This document shows positions 7,212-15,030 of a stretch of DNA of 64,000 nucleotides, piece after piece. This stretch comes from Ornithinimicrobium flavum (GTDB lineage: Bacteria > Actinomycetota > Actinomycetes > Actinomycetales > Dermatophilaceae), in contig NZ_CP038213.1 in the NCBI RefSeq assembly GCF_004526345.1, forward strand, positions 496,001-560,000. The letters run 5' to 3'. Each line of letters starts with the position of its first letter. The first letter of the stretch is position 1. The translations under genes were made by a program, and so were the position numbers. The notes beneath the pieces are model-generated. The model did no database searches. It worked only from the letters and a program-made list of their open reading frames with translations, and was not told where the DNA came from.

Positions 7212-9497
7212 TTACTCGTGGCGGATCTGCGTCGTGGTTGAAGTGGCGCCGACCAGCCAACTGGCTGCCGCGGCAGCCACGCTAGTCAATCCCAGACCAA
7301 GGAGTACCGGCCACAACCCTCCGAGGGCCACCCAGGCAGGGGCCGCACCCGGGATGATCAGCAGGGCGCTCAGCACCCCGAGCAGCAAGGCCAGGGTGGA
7401 CAACGAGGCGAGTGGGGTCAGAATGGCCAGCAGAGATGCTCGGCGCAGAGTGACCACGCGCGCACCGGCGGCCCACAGGACCGATGTCGTGCGAGCGCGC
7501 TCCAGGTGGCCCGAGACAGCGCCGGTGAACACGGAGGCCGCGGCCGTGAGCAGAGTGAGCGCAGCCCCCCAGCTCATCAGTAAATAGTAACGTCTCAGTC
7601 CACCATCGAAGCCCTGTTGCGAACTCTCCCGTGTGGCCACTTCCGCGGTGGGATCCGCGGCAAGTGCTAGTTCGCTGACTTCCTCCACCACATCGGATGC
7701 GTTCACCCTGACGTTGACGAGCGTCGGCCGGAAGGCCGAGGAATCTAAGCCGGAAACTGCTGCGTCCACGATGATCTGCGGTCGGTCGATGGCTGCGGGA
7801 GATGTCCGCAAGGTGACCGCACGGTGTTGCGGGAGGACCAGGGAGGAGGGTGCATCGAAGTCTGGGACGTCGGTGAAAGCCGCTACCTCTCGAGGTTGCA
7901 GGCCGGTGATCGCCAGTTCACTCGCGCCGGCCAGCTCTGACTCCGCCAATGACGTCTGGCTGACCGCGTGCCCGCCGGAGCAGGACGAGGGATCCATGCC
8001 CGCGGCATCGACGATCGCCTGGCAGTCGCCGATCCACACAGTTAGCGCGGATTTGCCCGTTTGCACCTCCCCGGTCAGCACCGTCGCCACGGCCTCGACA
8101 CCAGGCAGACCGGTGATTTGGTCTGCGAACTGCTCTACTTTCGCAGGCGGGGCAGCGGGCAGCCGTACCGCGACTACCCCAGTCGACTGCTCGACCACCG
8201 GTTGGTCGCGGTACGACGCCTCGACAGCCGTCGGGAAGGCAATCACGAACGTCGCTGCCACGAACACGGCCAGCACAGCGGTCGAGACCATTCTCGCTGC
8301 CGCCCGGGGGGCGGCTGTCAAGGACCCGCCCGCGAGCACCACCGATCCTCGCGAGGACTTGAGTAGGGCGGCGCCGATCACGCGGCACACAGCAGGGCCT
8401 ATCAGCAGCAGGGCCACGGCGCCGGTCACCATCGCCGCTACGACGGCCTGGCTTCTTGACAGCACACCTGACAGGCCCGCTACGACGCCGACGAGCAGGG
8501 AGAGCACTCCCAGTGCTGCCCAGCGCCAGGTACCTCCGTCCTCGCGGGCGGTGACCGTTGCCCCCAGCGGGTCTCGGACGGTGCGCCGCGCTGTGCGCAC
8601 GGCGATGAACCCAACGCTCACCGGAAGGACGAGTACCGTGAGCACGGCCACCGCCCAGGGAGGCCTGAGATCGGAGGCGAAGGGCGCGGGCGGCTCGACG
8701 ACAAGGGGTGCCAACGCCCCTCGCAGGAGCAGGAGTACGCCGAAACCCAAGAGTGTGCCCACCAGCGCACCAACGGCAGCTTCGATGGCAACCACTCGGG
8801 TCAGTAGACGTCGAGATGCTCCTGCGATGACCAACGCGGCTGCCTGGCGTTTTCGAGTCCGGCTCGCAGCCCTGGTGGACACGTAGGCCAGCAGCAGGGG
8901 CGGCGCCAGCATCGCCACGCCGGCCAGCGCCAACAGCAGTGCCAGCACGGGATCATCTAGAGTCGAAGCACGCGACACCGCCAGGCTGAGCACCGGAACA
9001 GCCACGGGCGAAAGCTGACCGGTCTCTGTGCCACGGACAGCCATCAGGGCGGTGGGGCCCGCCAGCGCCTCGGGCCCGAGCGTCCCGCCACTGCGGCCGT
9101 AGCGTCCCAGGTCGTCTTGCTCCCGCAACAAACCCTGCAGCGCGGGCGACAGCACGACCTCACCGGGAGCAGGGAAAGCGTCTACGCCCGGCGGAGGAGG
9201 TATGCCCGCACCGTGGACGGCCGTGTTGACGACGACTACGTCCTCCCCTCCTACCCGGTCCCGCACGGAGTGCACGAAGACGTAGTCCAAGTTGTGCTGC
9301 GGATCTGCCTGTTGGGTCCAGTCCGCGGCCTGGGTCCAGGCGAGACGGTTCTCTTGCCGGTCCAGGGCCACCGGGATGCTCGCAAGGAAGAGGACGACCA
9401 AGGTCGCAAGCGCCACCGTCGACACGAGCATGCCAGCCAGCACCCACTGCCACGGCCCGGACCCCCGCCACAATCGCGTTAACAGCCAGCCAGTCAT
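7212..9497 (-). CDS. Large FtsX-type ABC transporter permease
   Basis: A 761-residue integral membrane protein built from two FtsX-like halves. There is an N-terminal anchor (about residues 18-40) and a first extracytoplasmic domain. A cluster of membrane segments follows (about 185-205, 235-262, 285-305, 325-350, 355-380 and 400-420), then a second extracytoplasmic domain (about 425-640), and three C-terminal segments (about 645-670, 690-720 and 727-752). This duplicated plan is typical of permeases that handle lipids or peptides rather than small solutes. Its ATG overlaps the stop of the ATPase gene (9494-9497, ATGA), so they are co-translated. It is the last gene of the secreted-protein/ATPase/permease operon. 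GC and codon use are slightly looser than in the backbone, which suits an accessory region. Confidence 0.8.
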   Translation of the reverse strand: MTGWLLTRLWRGSGPWQWVLAGMLVSTVALATLVVLFLASIPVALDRQENRLAWTQAADWTQQADPQHNLDYVFVHSVRDRVGGEDVVVVNTAVHGAGIPPPPGVDAFPAPGEVVLSPALQGLLREQDDLGRYGRSGGTLGPEALAGPTALMAVRGTETGQLSPVAVPVLSLAVSRASTLDDPVLALLLALAGVAMLAPPLLLAYVSTRAASRTRKRQAAALVIAGASRRLLTRVVAIEAAVGALVGTLLGFGVLLLLRGALAPLVVEPPAPFASDLRPPWAVAVLTVLVLPVSVGFIAVRTARRTVRDPLGATVTAREDGGTWRWAALGVLSLLVGVVAGLSGVLSRSQAVVAAMVTGAVALLLIGPAVCRVIGAALLKSSRGSVVLAGGSLTAAPRAAARMVSTAVLAVFVAATFVIAFPTAVEASYRDQPVVEQSTGVVAVRLPAAPPAKVEQFADQITGLPGVEAVATVLTGEVQTGKSALTVWIGDCQAIVDAAGMDPSSCSGGHAVSQTSLAESELAGASELAITGLQPREVAAFTDVPDFDAPSSLVLPQHRAVTLRTSPAAIDRPQIIVDAAVSGLDSSAFRPTLVNVRVNASDVVEEVSELALAADPTAEVATRESSQQGFDGGLRRYYLLMSWGAALTLLTAAASVFTGAVSGHLERARTTSVLWAAGARVVTLRRASLLAILTPLASLSTLALLLGVLSALLIIPGAAPAWVALGGLWPVLLGLGLTSVAAAAASWLVGATSTTTQIRHE

Positions 9498-10207
9498 TTT
9501 CGTCCGCCGACCGGAACGAGCCGCCCGTCGAGCAGGTGCACCTGACGGTCCGCAGTGTTGGCAACGCGGTCGTCGTGGGTGACCAGGACGACCGCTGCGC
9601 CTCGCGCTCGGGCCGCATCCAACAGCAGACCTAGCACGGCCTGGGAGGCTGTGGAGTCCAGGGCGCCGGTGGGCTCGTCGGCCAGGACCACCGAGGGGTT
9701 CAGCACCAGCGCCCTGGCGATAGCTGCTCGCTGTTCTTGTCCTCCCGAAAGCTGGTGCGGATAGTGCCCCGCCACCTCCGCGATACCGAGTTCTTCGATC
9801 AGTGCCTGGGCTGCGACTGTGGCCTGGCTCCGATCCCGGCCGCTGAGCAAGAGGGGAAGTCGGATGTTGTCGAGCGTCGTCAACTCGCCGACGAGCTGTC
9901 CGAACTGAAAGACCAGCCCGATGTGGCCCAGTCGGAAGGAAGTGCGCTCGTCCGCGCCGAGACCCCAGATGTCGGTGCCGTCAATGGTGACCTCCCCGCC
10001 GTCCGGGACCAGCAACCCGGCCAAGACGAGCAGGAGGGTCGACTTGCCCGAACCACTGGCGCCGGTAACGGCAACCACCTCCCCGGGCTCGACTGAGAAG
10101 GAGATGCCGGTCAGCACGGGCCGTTGTCGAAAGGCCTTGGACACCCCCCGACAATGGACCCCTGCCGACGGCTGTTGAGAATCATGCAACTCAGACGTCG
10201 AAATCAC
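9494..10207 (-). CDS. ABC transporter ATP-binding protein
   Basis: A 237-residue MacB/LolD-type ATPase. Motifs: Walker A GASGSGKS at residues 49-56, Q-loop Gln101, signature LSGGQ at 153-157, Walker B VVLADE at 173-178 and His211 in the H-loop. It partners the permease it overlaps. The start is uncertain. GTG 10207 overlaps the end of the upstream secreted-protein gene by 17 bases, TTG 10189 lies directly after that gene's stop, and GTG 10144 would still give a complete fold; none has a strong ribosome-binding site. All three options imply translational coupling with the upstream gene. Confidence 0.8.
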   Translation of the reverse strand: MISTSELHDSQQPSAGVHCRGVSKAFRQRPVLTGISFSVEPGEVVAVTGASGSGKSTLLLVLAGLLVPDGGEVTIDGTDIWGLGADERTSFRLGHIGLVFQFGQLVGELTTLDNIRLPLLLSGRDRSQATVAAQALIEELGIAEVAGHYPHQLSGGQEQRAAIARALVLNPSVVLADEPTGALDSTASQAVLGLLLDAARARGAAVVLVTHDDRVANTADRQVHLLDGRLVPVGGRK

Positions 10208-10610
10208 GCAGATAAATGAACGCGTCCGAGCCAGCTCGCCAAGGGAACGTGAAGTAGATGCGCGTTCCCTTCGGACAGGCGCGCGGGCTGTAGTCAGTCG
10301 CCGTAGAGACGTTGTAGGTCGCGTACACCTGGGCGCACTGACCGTCGTTGTCGGTGTCCATGACATTGCCGTCGACGCGGATGTCACCGCTCCTGTTACG
10401 GCACTCTCGGACCTGTGCCTCGGCTCCCGAGGTCTTGAGGGTGTAAGGCGCCCCACAGTTCCCCGGCGCAGGCGGGGGGGGAACCGCCATCATCTCGTAG
10501 GAGGCCGCCTCTTGGGCCGTCGTCTCGACACCGACAGCGGGCACTGGTAGCAGAATGCCATTGACCAAGAGGGCTGCTGTGGCAAGAGTGAAGAAGTGAG
10601 GACGTTTCAT
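10191..10610 (-). CDS. Small secreted four-cysteine protein, first gene of an ABC-transporter operon
   Basis: A 139-residue precursor with a Sec signal peptide (basic MKRPHFF, hydrophobic core about residues 8-22, possible cleavage after AVG or a nearby Ala). A Pro-rich linker (PPPPAPG, 44-50) follows. The mature domain has four cysteines (52, 70, 92 and 112), enough for two disulfides, and is rich in beta-forming residues, ending IYLRDFDV. It is the leading gene of an operon with an ABC ATPase and a large permease. That position suits an exported peptide or effector, or a periplasmic partner of the transporter. The SGDIRVDG-DTDNDGQCAQVYA section recalls small secreted beta proteins seen in Streptomyces, but I cannot name a family. 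Start ATG 10610 is set by the signal peptide. Confidence 0.6.
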   Translation of the reverse strand: MKRPHFFTLATAALLVNGILLPVPAVGVETTAQEAASYEMMAVPPPPAPGNCGAPYTLKTSGAEAQVRECRNRSGDIRVDGNVMDTDNDGQCAQVYATYNVSTATDYSPRACPKGTRIYFTFPWRAGSDAFIYLRDFDV

Positions 10611-10761
10611 GAGGGGATCCGTTCTGACGAGGCTAAGAACTACGGGGGTGCAGCGGTCTCCCGCCAGACACAAGCCGACCCAGGGAGATCCACGACTCTG
10701 ACCCCATCGGACTCCTGTGAGCACAGAGTGTCCACCCCCGCGCGCTCAAGTGCAACCACTT

Positions 10762-10791
10762 CTATAACTACTCGGGTGAACTTCTGGTCAA
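10762..10791 (-). promoter_or_regulatory. Putative sigma-A-type promoter for the secreted-protein/ABC operon
   Basis: On the minus strand TTGACC (10786-10791) is followed after 18 bases by TTATAG (10762-10767), a fair -35/-10 pair in an otherwise GC-rich stretch. It would give a leader of about 145 nt before the ATG at 10610. The rest of the 390-bp gap 10611-11000 shows no supported gene. Confidence 0.4.
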
Positions 10792-11075
10792 GGATCGGCA
10801 AAGAGGGTGACCGAGAACCCGATGCGTGCCGAGGGCGGCACCCCACTCACGCCACGACCGCGTCTCCCCGGGCTTGCACTACACACGACCGCAACCCGCA
10901 GGGCCGATCCGGGTGGACACCGTTCCGACACCGGGGCACGCCTTGACGTGCTGGGTGGCATAGGCCTGGACCAGCGCGAGGCTGGACCGGCTCACCCCTG
11001 TGCGTCAGGATGGGGTGAGACACCACCGCTGATTTGCTACTGACCTCGCACGGGGCGAGAGATGGACACATTGAG

Positions 11076-11480
11076 ATGACAATGACGGTTGCTGATGTCG
11101 GCGCCGATGATGGGGTCATGTCCCCTCGTGCTGACCAGCCGAAGCGGCGGAAGTTCACCGCTGAGTTCAAGGCCGCGATCCTGGCCGAGTACGACGCGGC
11201 CGACCGCGGTGAGCGGGGCGCGATCCTGCGCCGGGAGGGCCTGTACACCTCCCACATCGCCGAGTGGCGCAAGGCCGCCGCGGCGGGCGCGCAGGCCGGG
11301 CTGGGCAGCAAGCCGCGGGACCGGCGCGAGCGGGAGCTGCAGGCGCTACGTGCACGGGCGGAGAAGGCCGAGGCCGAGCTCGCGCGGACCCGGGCGGCGC
11401 TGGACTTGATGGGAAAAGCACACGCGCTCTTGGAGACGCTCTCCGAGAGCGCGGACAAGCCGCCGCGGTCGCCGCGGTGA
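11076..11480 (+). CDS. IS3-family transposase OrfA
   Basis: A 134-residue DNA-binding subunit of an IS3 transposase. It has an N-terminal HTH (about residues 20-65: KRRKFTAEFKAAILAEYDA and LRREGLYTSHIAEWRKA) and a C-terminal leucine-zipper-like helix (ERELQALRARAEKAEAELARTRAALDLM). Start ATG 11076 is one of several options; ATG 11118 would also keep the HTH. Two features bear on how orfB is made: the heptamer GGGAAAA at 11411-11417 fits X XXY YYZ in this frame and would shift ribosomes by -1 into the orfB frame, and the stop TGA (11478-11480) overlaps a GTG start for orfB. Confidence 0.8.
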   Translation: MTMTVADVGADDGVMSPRADQPKRRKFTAEFKAAILAEYDAADRGERGAILRREGLYTSHIAEWRKAAAAGAQAGLGSKPRDRRERELQALRARAEKAEAELARTRAALDLMGKAHALLETLSESADKPPRSPR

Positions 11481-12477
11481 TCAACCCGGCCGTCGAGCAG
11501 GTGGCCGAGCACGTCGGCACCGCCAGGGCGTGCGCGCTGCTGGGCCGCTCCCGCGCGAGCCACTACCGGGCCAAGAACCCGCCACCGCCACGTCCACGGA
11601 CGCCGCGGCCGGCGCCGGCGAACAAGCTGACACCGGCCGAGCGGGCCCACGTGCTGGCCGTGTTGACCAGTCAGCGGTTCGCGGACAAGGCGGTCGCGCA
11701 GGTCTGGGCCACGTTGCTGGACGAGGGCACCTACCTGTGCTCGATGTCGACGATGCACCGGATCCTGCGCGAGCACGACATGGCCGGGGAACGGCGCCGG
11801 AGGCGACCCACCCGCCCCGGCAGCGGCCCGAGCTCGTCGCGACGGCGCCGGGGCAGGTGTGGTCCTGGGACATCACCAAGCTCAAGGGGCCGGAGCGGGG
11901 CGTGTACTACGACCTGTACGTCGTGCTCGACATCTTCTCCCGGTTCGTCGTGGCTTGGACCATCGCTGCCCGCGAGGACGCCGAGATCGCCAAGAACCTG
12001 CTCGAGCACGCCATGGGCATCCATGGCGTGCCGGAGACGATCCACGCCGACCGGGGCACGTCGATGACCTCCAAACCGGTGGCCCAGCTGCTGGTGGACC
12101 TGGGCGTGGCCAGGTCGCACTCCCGCCCGCACGTGTCGAACGACAACCCTTACAGCGAGGCGGCGTTCAAGACGATGAAGTACGCCCCGGTCTTCCCCGA
12201 GCGCTTCGGGTCGCTGGCCGACGCCGGCGCGTTCGCGGAGGCGTTCTTCGCCTACTACAACCACGAGCACCGCCACTGCGGGATCGGGCTGCACACCCCC
12301 GCCAGTGTCCACTTCGGCACCGCCGGGCAGGTCCGCGCCCAGCGCCAAGCCACCCTGGACGCTGCCTACGCCGCCCGCCCCGAGCGCTTCAGCCACCGCC
12401 GACCCCAGGCGCCGAACCTGCCCACCGCGGCGTGGATCAACCAGCCCTCACAGGAGGCCCTCATACAGACCGCCTGA
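11477..12477 (+). pseudogene. IS3-family transposase OrfB, frameshifted near 11800
   Basis: The N-terminal part (INPAVEQVAEHVGTARACALLGRSR ... MHRILREHDMAGERR) is in one frame up to about 11800. The catalytic part (QRPELVATAPGQVWSWDITKLKG, IHADRGTSM, SNDNPYSEAAFKTMKY ... GLHTPASVHFG) is in the next frame from there to the TGA at 12477. Adding one base between 11800 and 11801 restores the family's usual RRRQATHPP joint. The DDE residues (Asp in WSWDIT, Asp in HADRG, Glu in YSEAAF) are all present. It is either a true dead transposase or a one-base sequence error. Confidence 0.8.
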
Positions 12478-12743
12478 CGGAATCTGTCTCACCCGCCTTG
12501 ACACTTTCCGCCACCCCGCCGAAATGCTGAGAGCGGAGCCAGGGGTAGGCGACTCAATGACGACCGTTTCCGAGCCAGGGGACGGCCGGGGGAAGCGTCA
12601 GAGCGACCGTCACCCCGGCCCGACGCGCTGGCGGCACGGTGCCGTGCGGGCGACGAGCCGGAGCTGGTCGAGGTCTTCCGCGGGCTGCTCGCCGCGCGTG
12701 GCTGAGCCTCGGCACAGCCTCACGTAGCCTCGAATCGGGAGGC

Positions 12744-12843
12744 TCATCCGTCCCTGACCACGGTGCCACCCTCCACGGCATACACAGCCTGAGCCGGGTC
12801 GGACACATCACCGTCGATGTGGCTGGTGAAGACGAGCGTGTGC
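12744..12843 (-). pseudogene. C-terminal remnant of an ABC ATPase truncated by the downstream IS3 element
   Basis: The minus strand from the IS boundary at 12843 reads LVFTSHIDGDVSDPAQ, then AVYAVEGGTVVRDG, and stops at TGA (12744-12746). This is the usual end of a MacB-type ATPase: an H-loop-like SH, then a VYAVEGGTVV strand pair. The rest would have lain where the IS3 element (12844-14120) now sits. The fragment is short, so the family call is tentative. The remainder of the 340-bp inter-IS gap (12504-12743) holds no complete gene. A plus-strand frame ending ELVEVFRGLLAARG at 12703-12705 may be another gene tail. Confidence 0.45.
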
Positions 12844-12913
12844 GGGACTGCTGCACGGGTAGGTGACACCGAGTCTGTGGTGCTGTGAAGCGCTGCAGGA
12901 AAGGATGTGCACC

Positions 12914-13207
12914 ATGCCCAAGCCCTATCCCCAAGAGTTCCGGGACGATGTCGTCCGGGTCGCCCGTCAACGGGAGGAGGGGGTGACGATCAAGCAGGTG
13001 GCCAAGGACTTCGGGATCTCCGAGTCGTGCCTGACGAACTGGATGGCCCAGGCCGACCGCGACGCCGGGATCAAACCCGGCGCCGACCGTGAGGAGATGG
13101 CCGAGCTGCGCGAGGCGAAACGGCGCATCCGGCTGCTGGAGCAGGAGAACGAGGTCCTGCGGCGCGCCGCTGCCTACCTGTCGCAGGCGAACATCTCCCC
13201 AAAATGA
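12914..13207 (+). CDS. IS3-family transposase OrfA
   Basis: A 97-residue HTH protein. Residues about 8-50 form the DNA-binding domain (YPQEFRDDVVRVARQREEGV, then IKQVAKDFGISESCLTNWMA). Residues about 65-92 form a heptad leucine-zipper helix (MAELREAKRRIRLLEQENEV and on). It starts at ATG 12914 after an AGGAAAGGA-type ribosome-binding site. The gene ends with the heptamer CCCAAAA (13198-13204), read C CCA AAA in frame, directly before the TGA stop. This is a textbook -1 slippery site, expected to yield an OrfAB fusion transposase. Confidence 0.9.
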   Translation: MPKPYPQEFRDDVVRVARQREEGVTIKQVAKDFGISESCLTNWMAQADRDAGIKPGADREEMAELREAKRRIRLLEQENEVLRRAAAYLSQANISPK

Positions 13208-14088
13208 TGTACCCGCTCGTCCGCGAGCTGGCCGGCGACGGGATCCCCGTCACGGTGACGTGCCGGGTGCTGAAGATCGCTCGCCAGCCGTACTACCGGT
13301 GGCTGAGGGATCCGGTCACCGGTGCCGAGCTGGCGGCCGCCTACCGCGCGAACGCCCTGTTCGACGCCCACCGCGACGGCCCCGAGTTCGGGCACCGGCT
13401 GCTGGCCGACGAGGCACGCGAGGCCGGGGTGGGCATGTGCGACCGGACCGCGTGGCGGATCTGCTCGGACAACGGCTGGTGGAGCGCCTTCGGCAAGAAG
13501 CGCGGCAAGAACGGCAAGCCCGGGCTGCCGGCGCACGAGGACCTCGTCGAGCGGGACTTCACCGCGGCCGGCCCGAACCAGCTGTGGCTGACCGACATCA
13601 CCGAGCACCCCACCGGTGAGGGCAAGCTCTACCTGTGCGCGGTCAAGGACGTCTGGTCAGGCCGCATCGTCGGCTACTCCATCGACGCCCGGATGAAGTC
13701 ACGCCTGGCGGTGCAGGCCCTGGACAACGCCGTCGCGACCCGCGCCGCGCACGGCATGGACGTCGCCGGCTGCATCGTGCACTCCGACCGCGGCAGCCAG
13801 TTCCGGTCGCGGAAGTACCTGGCCGCGCTCCGCCGCCACCACCTGGTCGGGTCTATGGGCCAGGTCGGCACGAGTACGGACAACGCCGCCATGGAGTCCT
13901 TCTTCGCCCTCCTGCAGAAGAACGTCCTGGACCGCCGCCGATGGGCCACCAGGCAGGACCTACGCATCAGCATCGTCACCTGGCTCGAGCGCACCTACCA
14001 CCGCCGCCGACGCCAGGACCGCCTCGGTCGGTTGACGCCCATCGAGTACGAGGCCACCATGGCCGCAGCCGCCCCTCAGGCGGCCTGA
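13204..14088 (+). CDS. IS3-family transposase OrfB (integrase catalytic domain)
   Basis: A 294-residue DDE integrase-like domain. There is an HTH_21-type segment near residues 45-110 (HRDGPEFGHRLLADEA ... GWWSAFGKKRGKNGKPG), then the rve core with catalytic Asp in LWLTDITEHPT, Asp in VHSDRGSQF and Glu in DNAAMESFF. The ATG overlaps the orfA stop (ATGA, 13204-13207) and lies in the -1 frame relative to orfA, so the protein can be made alone by reinitiation or fused to OrfA by frameshifting. No mutations are visible. Confidence 0.9.
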   Translation: MMYPLVRELAGDGIPVTVTCRVLKIARQPYYRWLRDPVTGAELAAAYRANALFDAHRDGPEFGHRLLADEAREAGVGMCDRTAWRICSDNGWWSAFGKKRGKNGKPGLPAHEDLVERDFTAAGPNQLWLTDITEHPTGEGKLYLCAVKDVWSGRIVGYSIDARMKSRLAVQALDNAVATRAAHGMDVAGCIVHSDRGSQFRSRKYLAALRRHHLVGSMGQVGTSTDNAAMESFFALLQKNVLDRRRWATRQDLRISIVTWLERTYHRRRRQDRLGRLTPIEYEATMAAAAPQAA

Positions 14089-14409
14089 CCCCACCTGTCA
14101 CCTACCCGTGCAGCAGTCCCCGATGGCTCTCCTGCGCGGTCGGGTCTGAGGATCGCCCCATCCTACGCCGTTCACGCTGCTCAGGGACCTGCTCGGCCTC
14201 AGCTCTTGGCATGATCCGCTTCTCTTTGGTTCAAGCTCAGTGAGGCAGGACTATGCGGTCTCACTTTGGTTGGCTGGCCTGGCGTCACCCCACATGTCAG
14301 GCGTTGAAGGGGGGGAGGAGCAGCGAGAGCATGGGGGCCGGTTCAAGGCACACTTGTGGGAATCCCCCCCAAAGGCCGACCTCACGTTGATTCCAACCCA
14401 CGCCGAGGG

Positions 14410-14434
14410 GCTCGCCCTCGAATCGAGGGCGAGC
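14410..14434. repeat. Perfect palindrome with 12-bp arms
   Basis: GCTCGCCCTCGA, one A, then TCGAGGGCGAGC. The one-base centre makes a tight hairpin unlikely to serve as an ordinary terminator, and no T-run follows. It reads more like a dyad DNA-binding site. Confidence 0.5.
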
Positions 14435-14780
14435 TTGTCGCTACCCACCGCGAGCCGTGCACTGCTGTGCGGGAGGCGGCCCGTGCCGGTTCACAGGCCT
14501 GGAGGTCAATCACCGGGGCGTCGTCGTTTTGTTCACGCGGCTGAGGCCGTGTCCAGCGCCGCGTCCAGCGGGTCGGTAGCTACCTCATTGCAGGCCTCTC
14601 TGCTCGCGTGCCGAGGGGCGGGTGAAGACGGGAGGCCGGGGGCGCCACAGGGAGGGGCTCTACGCCCTTCACGGGCGGAGCGATGGCGGCTACGATAGGA
14701 GCCACGTCAGCACCTACTTTGCTGTCGTCCGACCCCCGGAGGTTGCCGCCTCGCGGGGGTCATTCATGGTCGCAGCCGGT

Positions 14781-14803
14781 CCAGTTATGCCCCAGTTTAT
14801 GCC
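14781..14803. repeat. Adjacent direct repeats close to the tRNA-Pro 3' end
   Basis: CCAGTTATGCC (14781-14791) is directly followed by CCAGTTTATGCC (14792-14803), 66 bp from the tRNA 3' end. Short tandem repeats beside a tRNA 3' end are typical of arm-type binding sites of tyrosine integrases, so this may be a remnant attachment region (inference; no integrase is present in the window). Confidence 0.4.
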
Positions 14804-14818
14804 CAAGTGGGACAACGC

Positions 14819-14858
14819 AAACCGGCCCTGACTGCGTTTCCGCAGGTCAGGGCCGGTT
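14819..14858 (-). terminator. Hairpin terminator downstream of tRNA-Pro
   Basis: On the minus strand, ACCGGCCCTGAC pairs with GTCAGGGCCGGT across a short loop (complementary arms at 14819-14830 and 14847-14858), beginning 11 bp past the tRNA 3' end. The GC-rich stem is followed by a short T-containing stretch. Confidence 0.65.
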
Positions 14859-14868
14859 CTTGTGTGGT

Positions 14869-14941
<73 letters not shown>

Positions 14942-15030
14942 TGGCTACCGGCCCGACGGGGATCCGTCCGGCACAGCAGCGCCCAGAATAGACCACGGTC
15001 GGGGCAGCACCTAAATCCGGGCCGGCCGCG

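Larger units (their letters stand above)
11001..12503. mobile_element. IS3-family insertion sequence with damaged orfB (about 1.5 kb)
   Basis: An orfA/orfB pair lies between imperfect terminal repeats: left TGCGTCAGGATGGGGTGAGAC beginning about 11001, right (minus strand) TGTCAAGGCGGGTGAGAC beginning about 12503. Exact end bases and the 3-4 bp duplication could not be fixed by eye. The orfB frame is broken near 11800, so the copy is probably inactive unless that break is a sequence error. Confidence 0.75.
12844..14120. mobile_element. IS3-family insertion sequence, intact (about 1277 bp)
   Basis: Perfect 25-bp terminal inverted repeats beginning GGGACTGCTGCACGGGTAGG lie at 12844-12868 and, inverted, at 14096-14120. 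They enclose overlapping orfA and orfB frames, both open. No matching short direct repeat is visible at the two outer edges, so the element may have arrived by a route that lost its target duplication, or its neighbours recombined later. Confidence 0.9.
14121..14868. other. Non-coding stretch between the last IS element and tRNA-Pro
   Basis: About 750 bp without a convincing gene. Open frames here lack coding-like composition, ribosome-binding sites and recognisable domains. It holds a perfect 12-bp-arm palindrome (14410-14434), tandem direct repeats at 14781-14803 and the terminator of tRNA-Pro. Composition is less GC-biased than in the flanking genes. It probably represents scar DNA of past integrations at the tRNA. 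Confidence 0.5.

Noticed and set aside
10611..10724. N-terminal extension of the secreted four-Cys protein to position 10724
   Set aside because: The added 38 residues would place a charged, Cys-containing stretch before the signal peptide; ATG 10610 gives a normal Sec signal.
14240..14698. A 152-residue open frame between the last IS and tRNA-Pro
   Set aside because: No ribosome-binding site, no recognisable domain, low-complexity composition and overlap with a palindrome; treated as non-coding.
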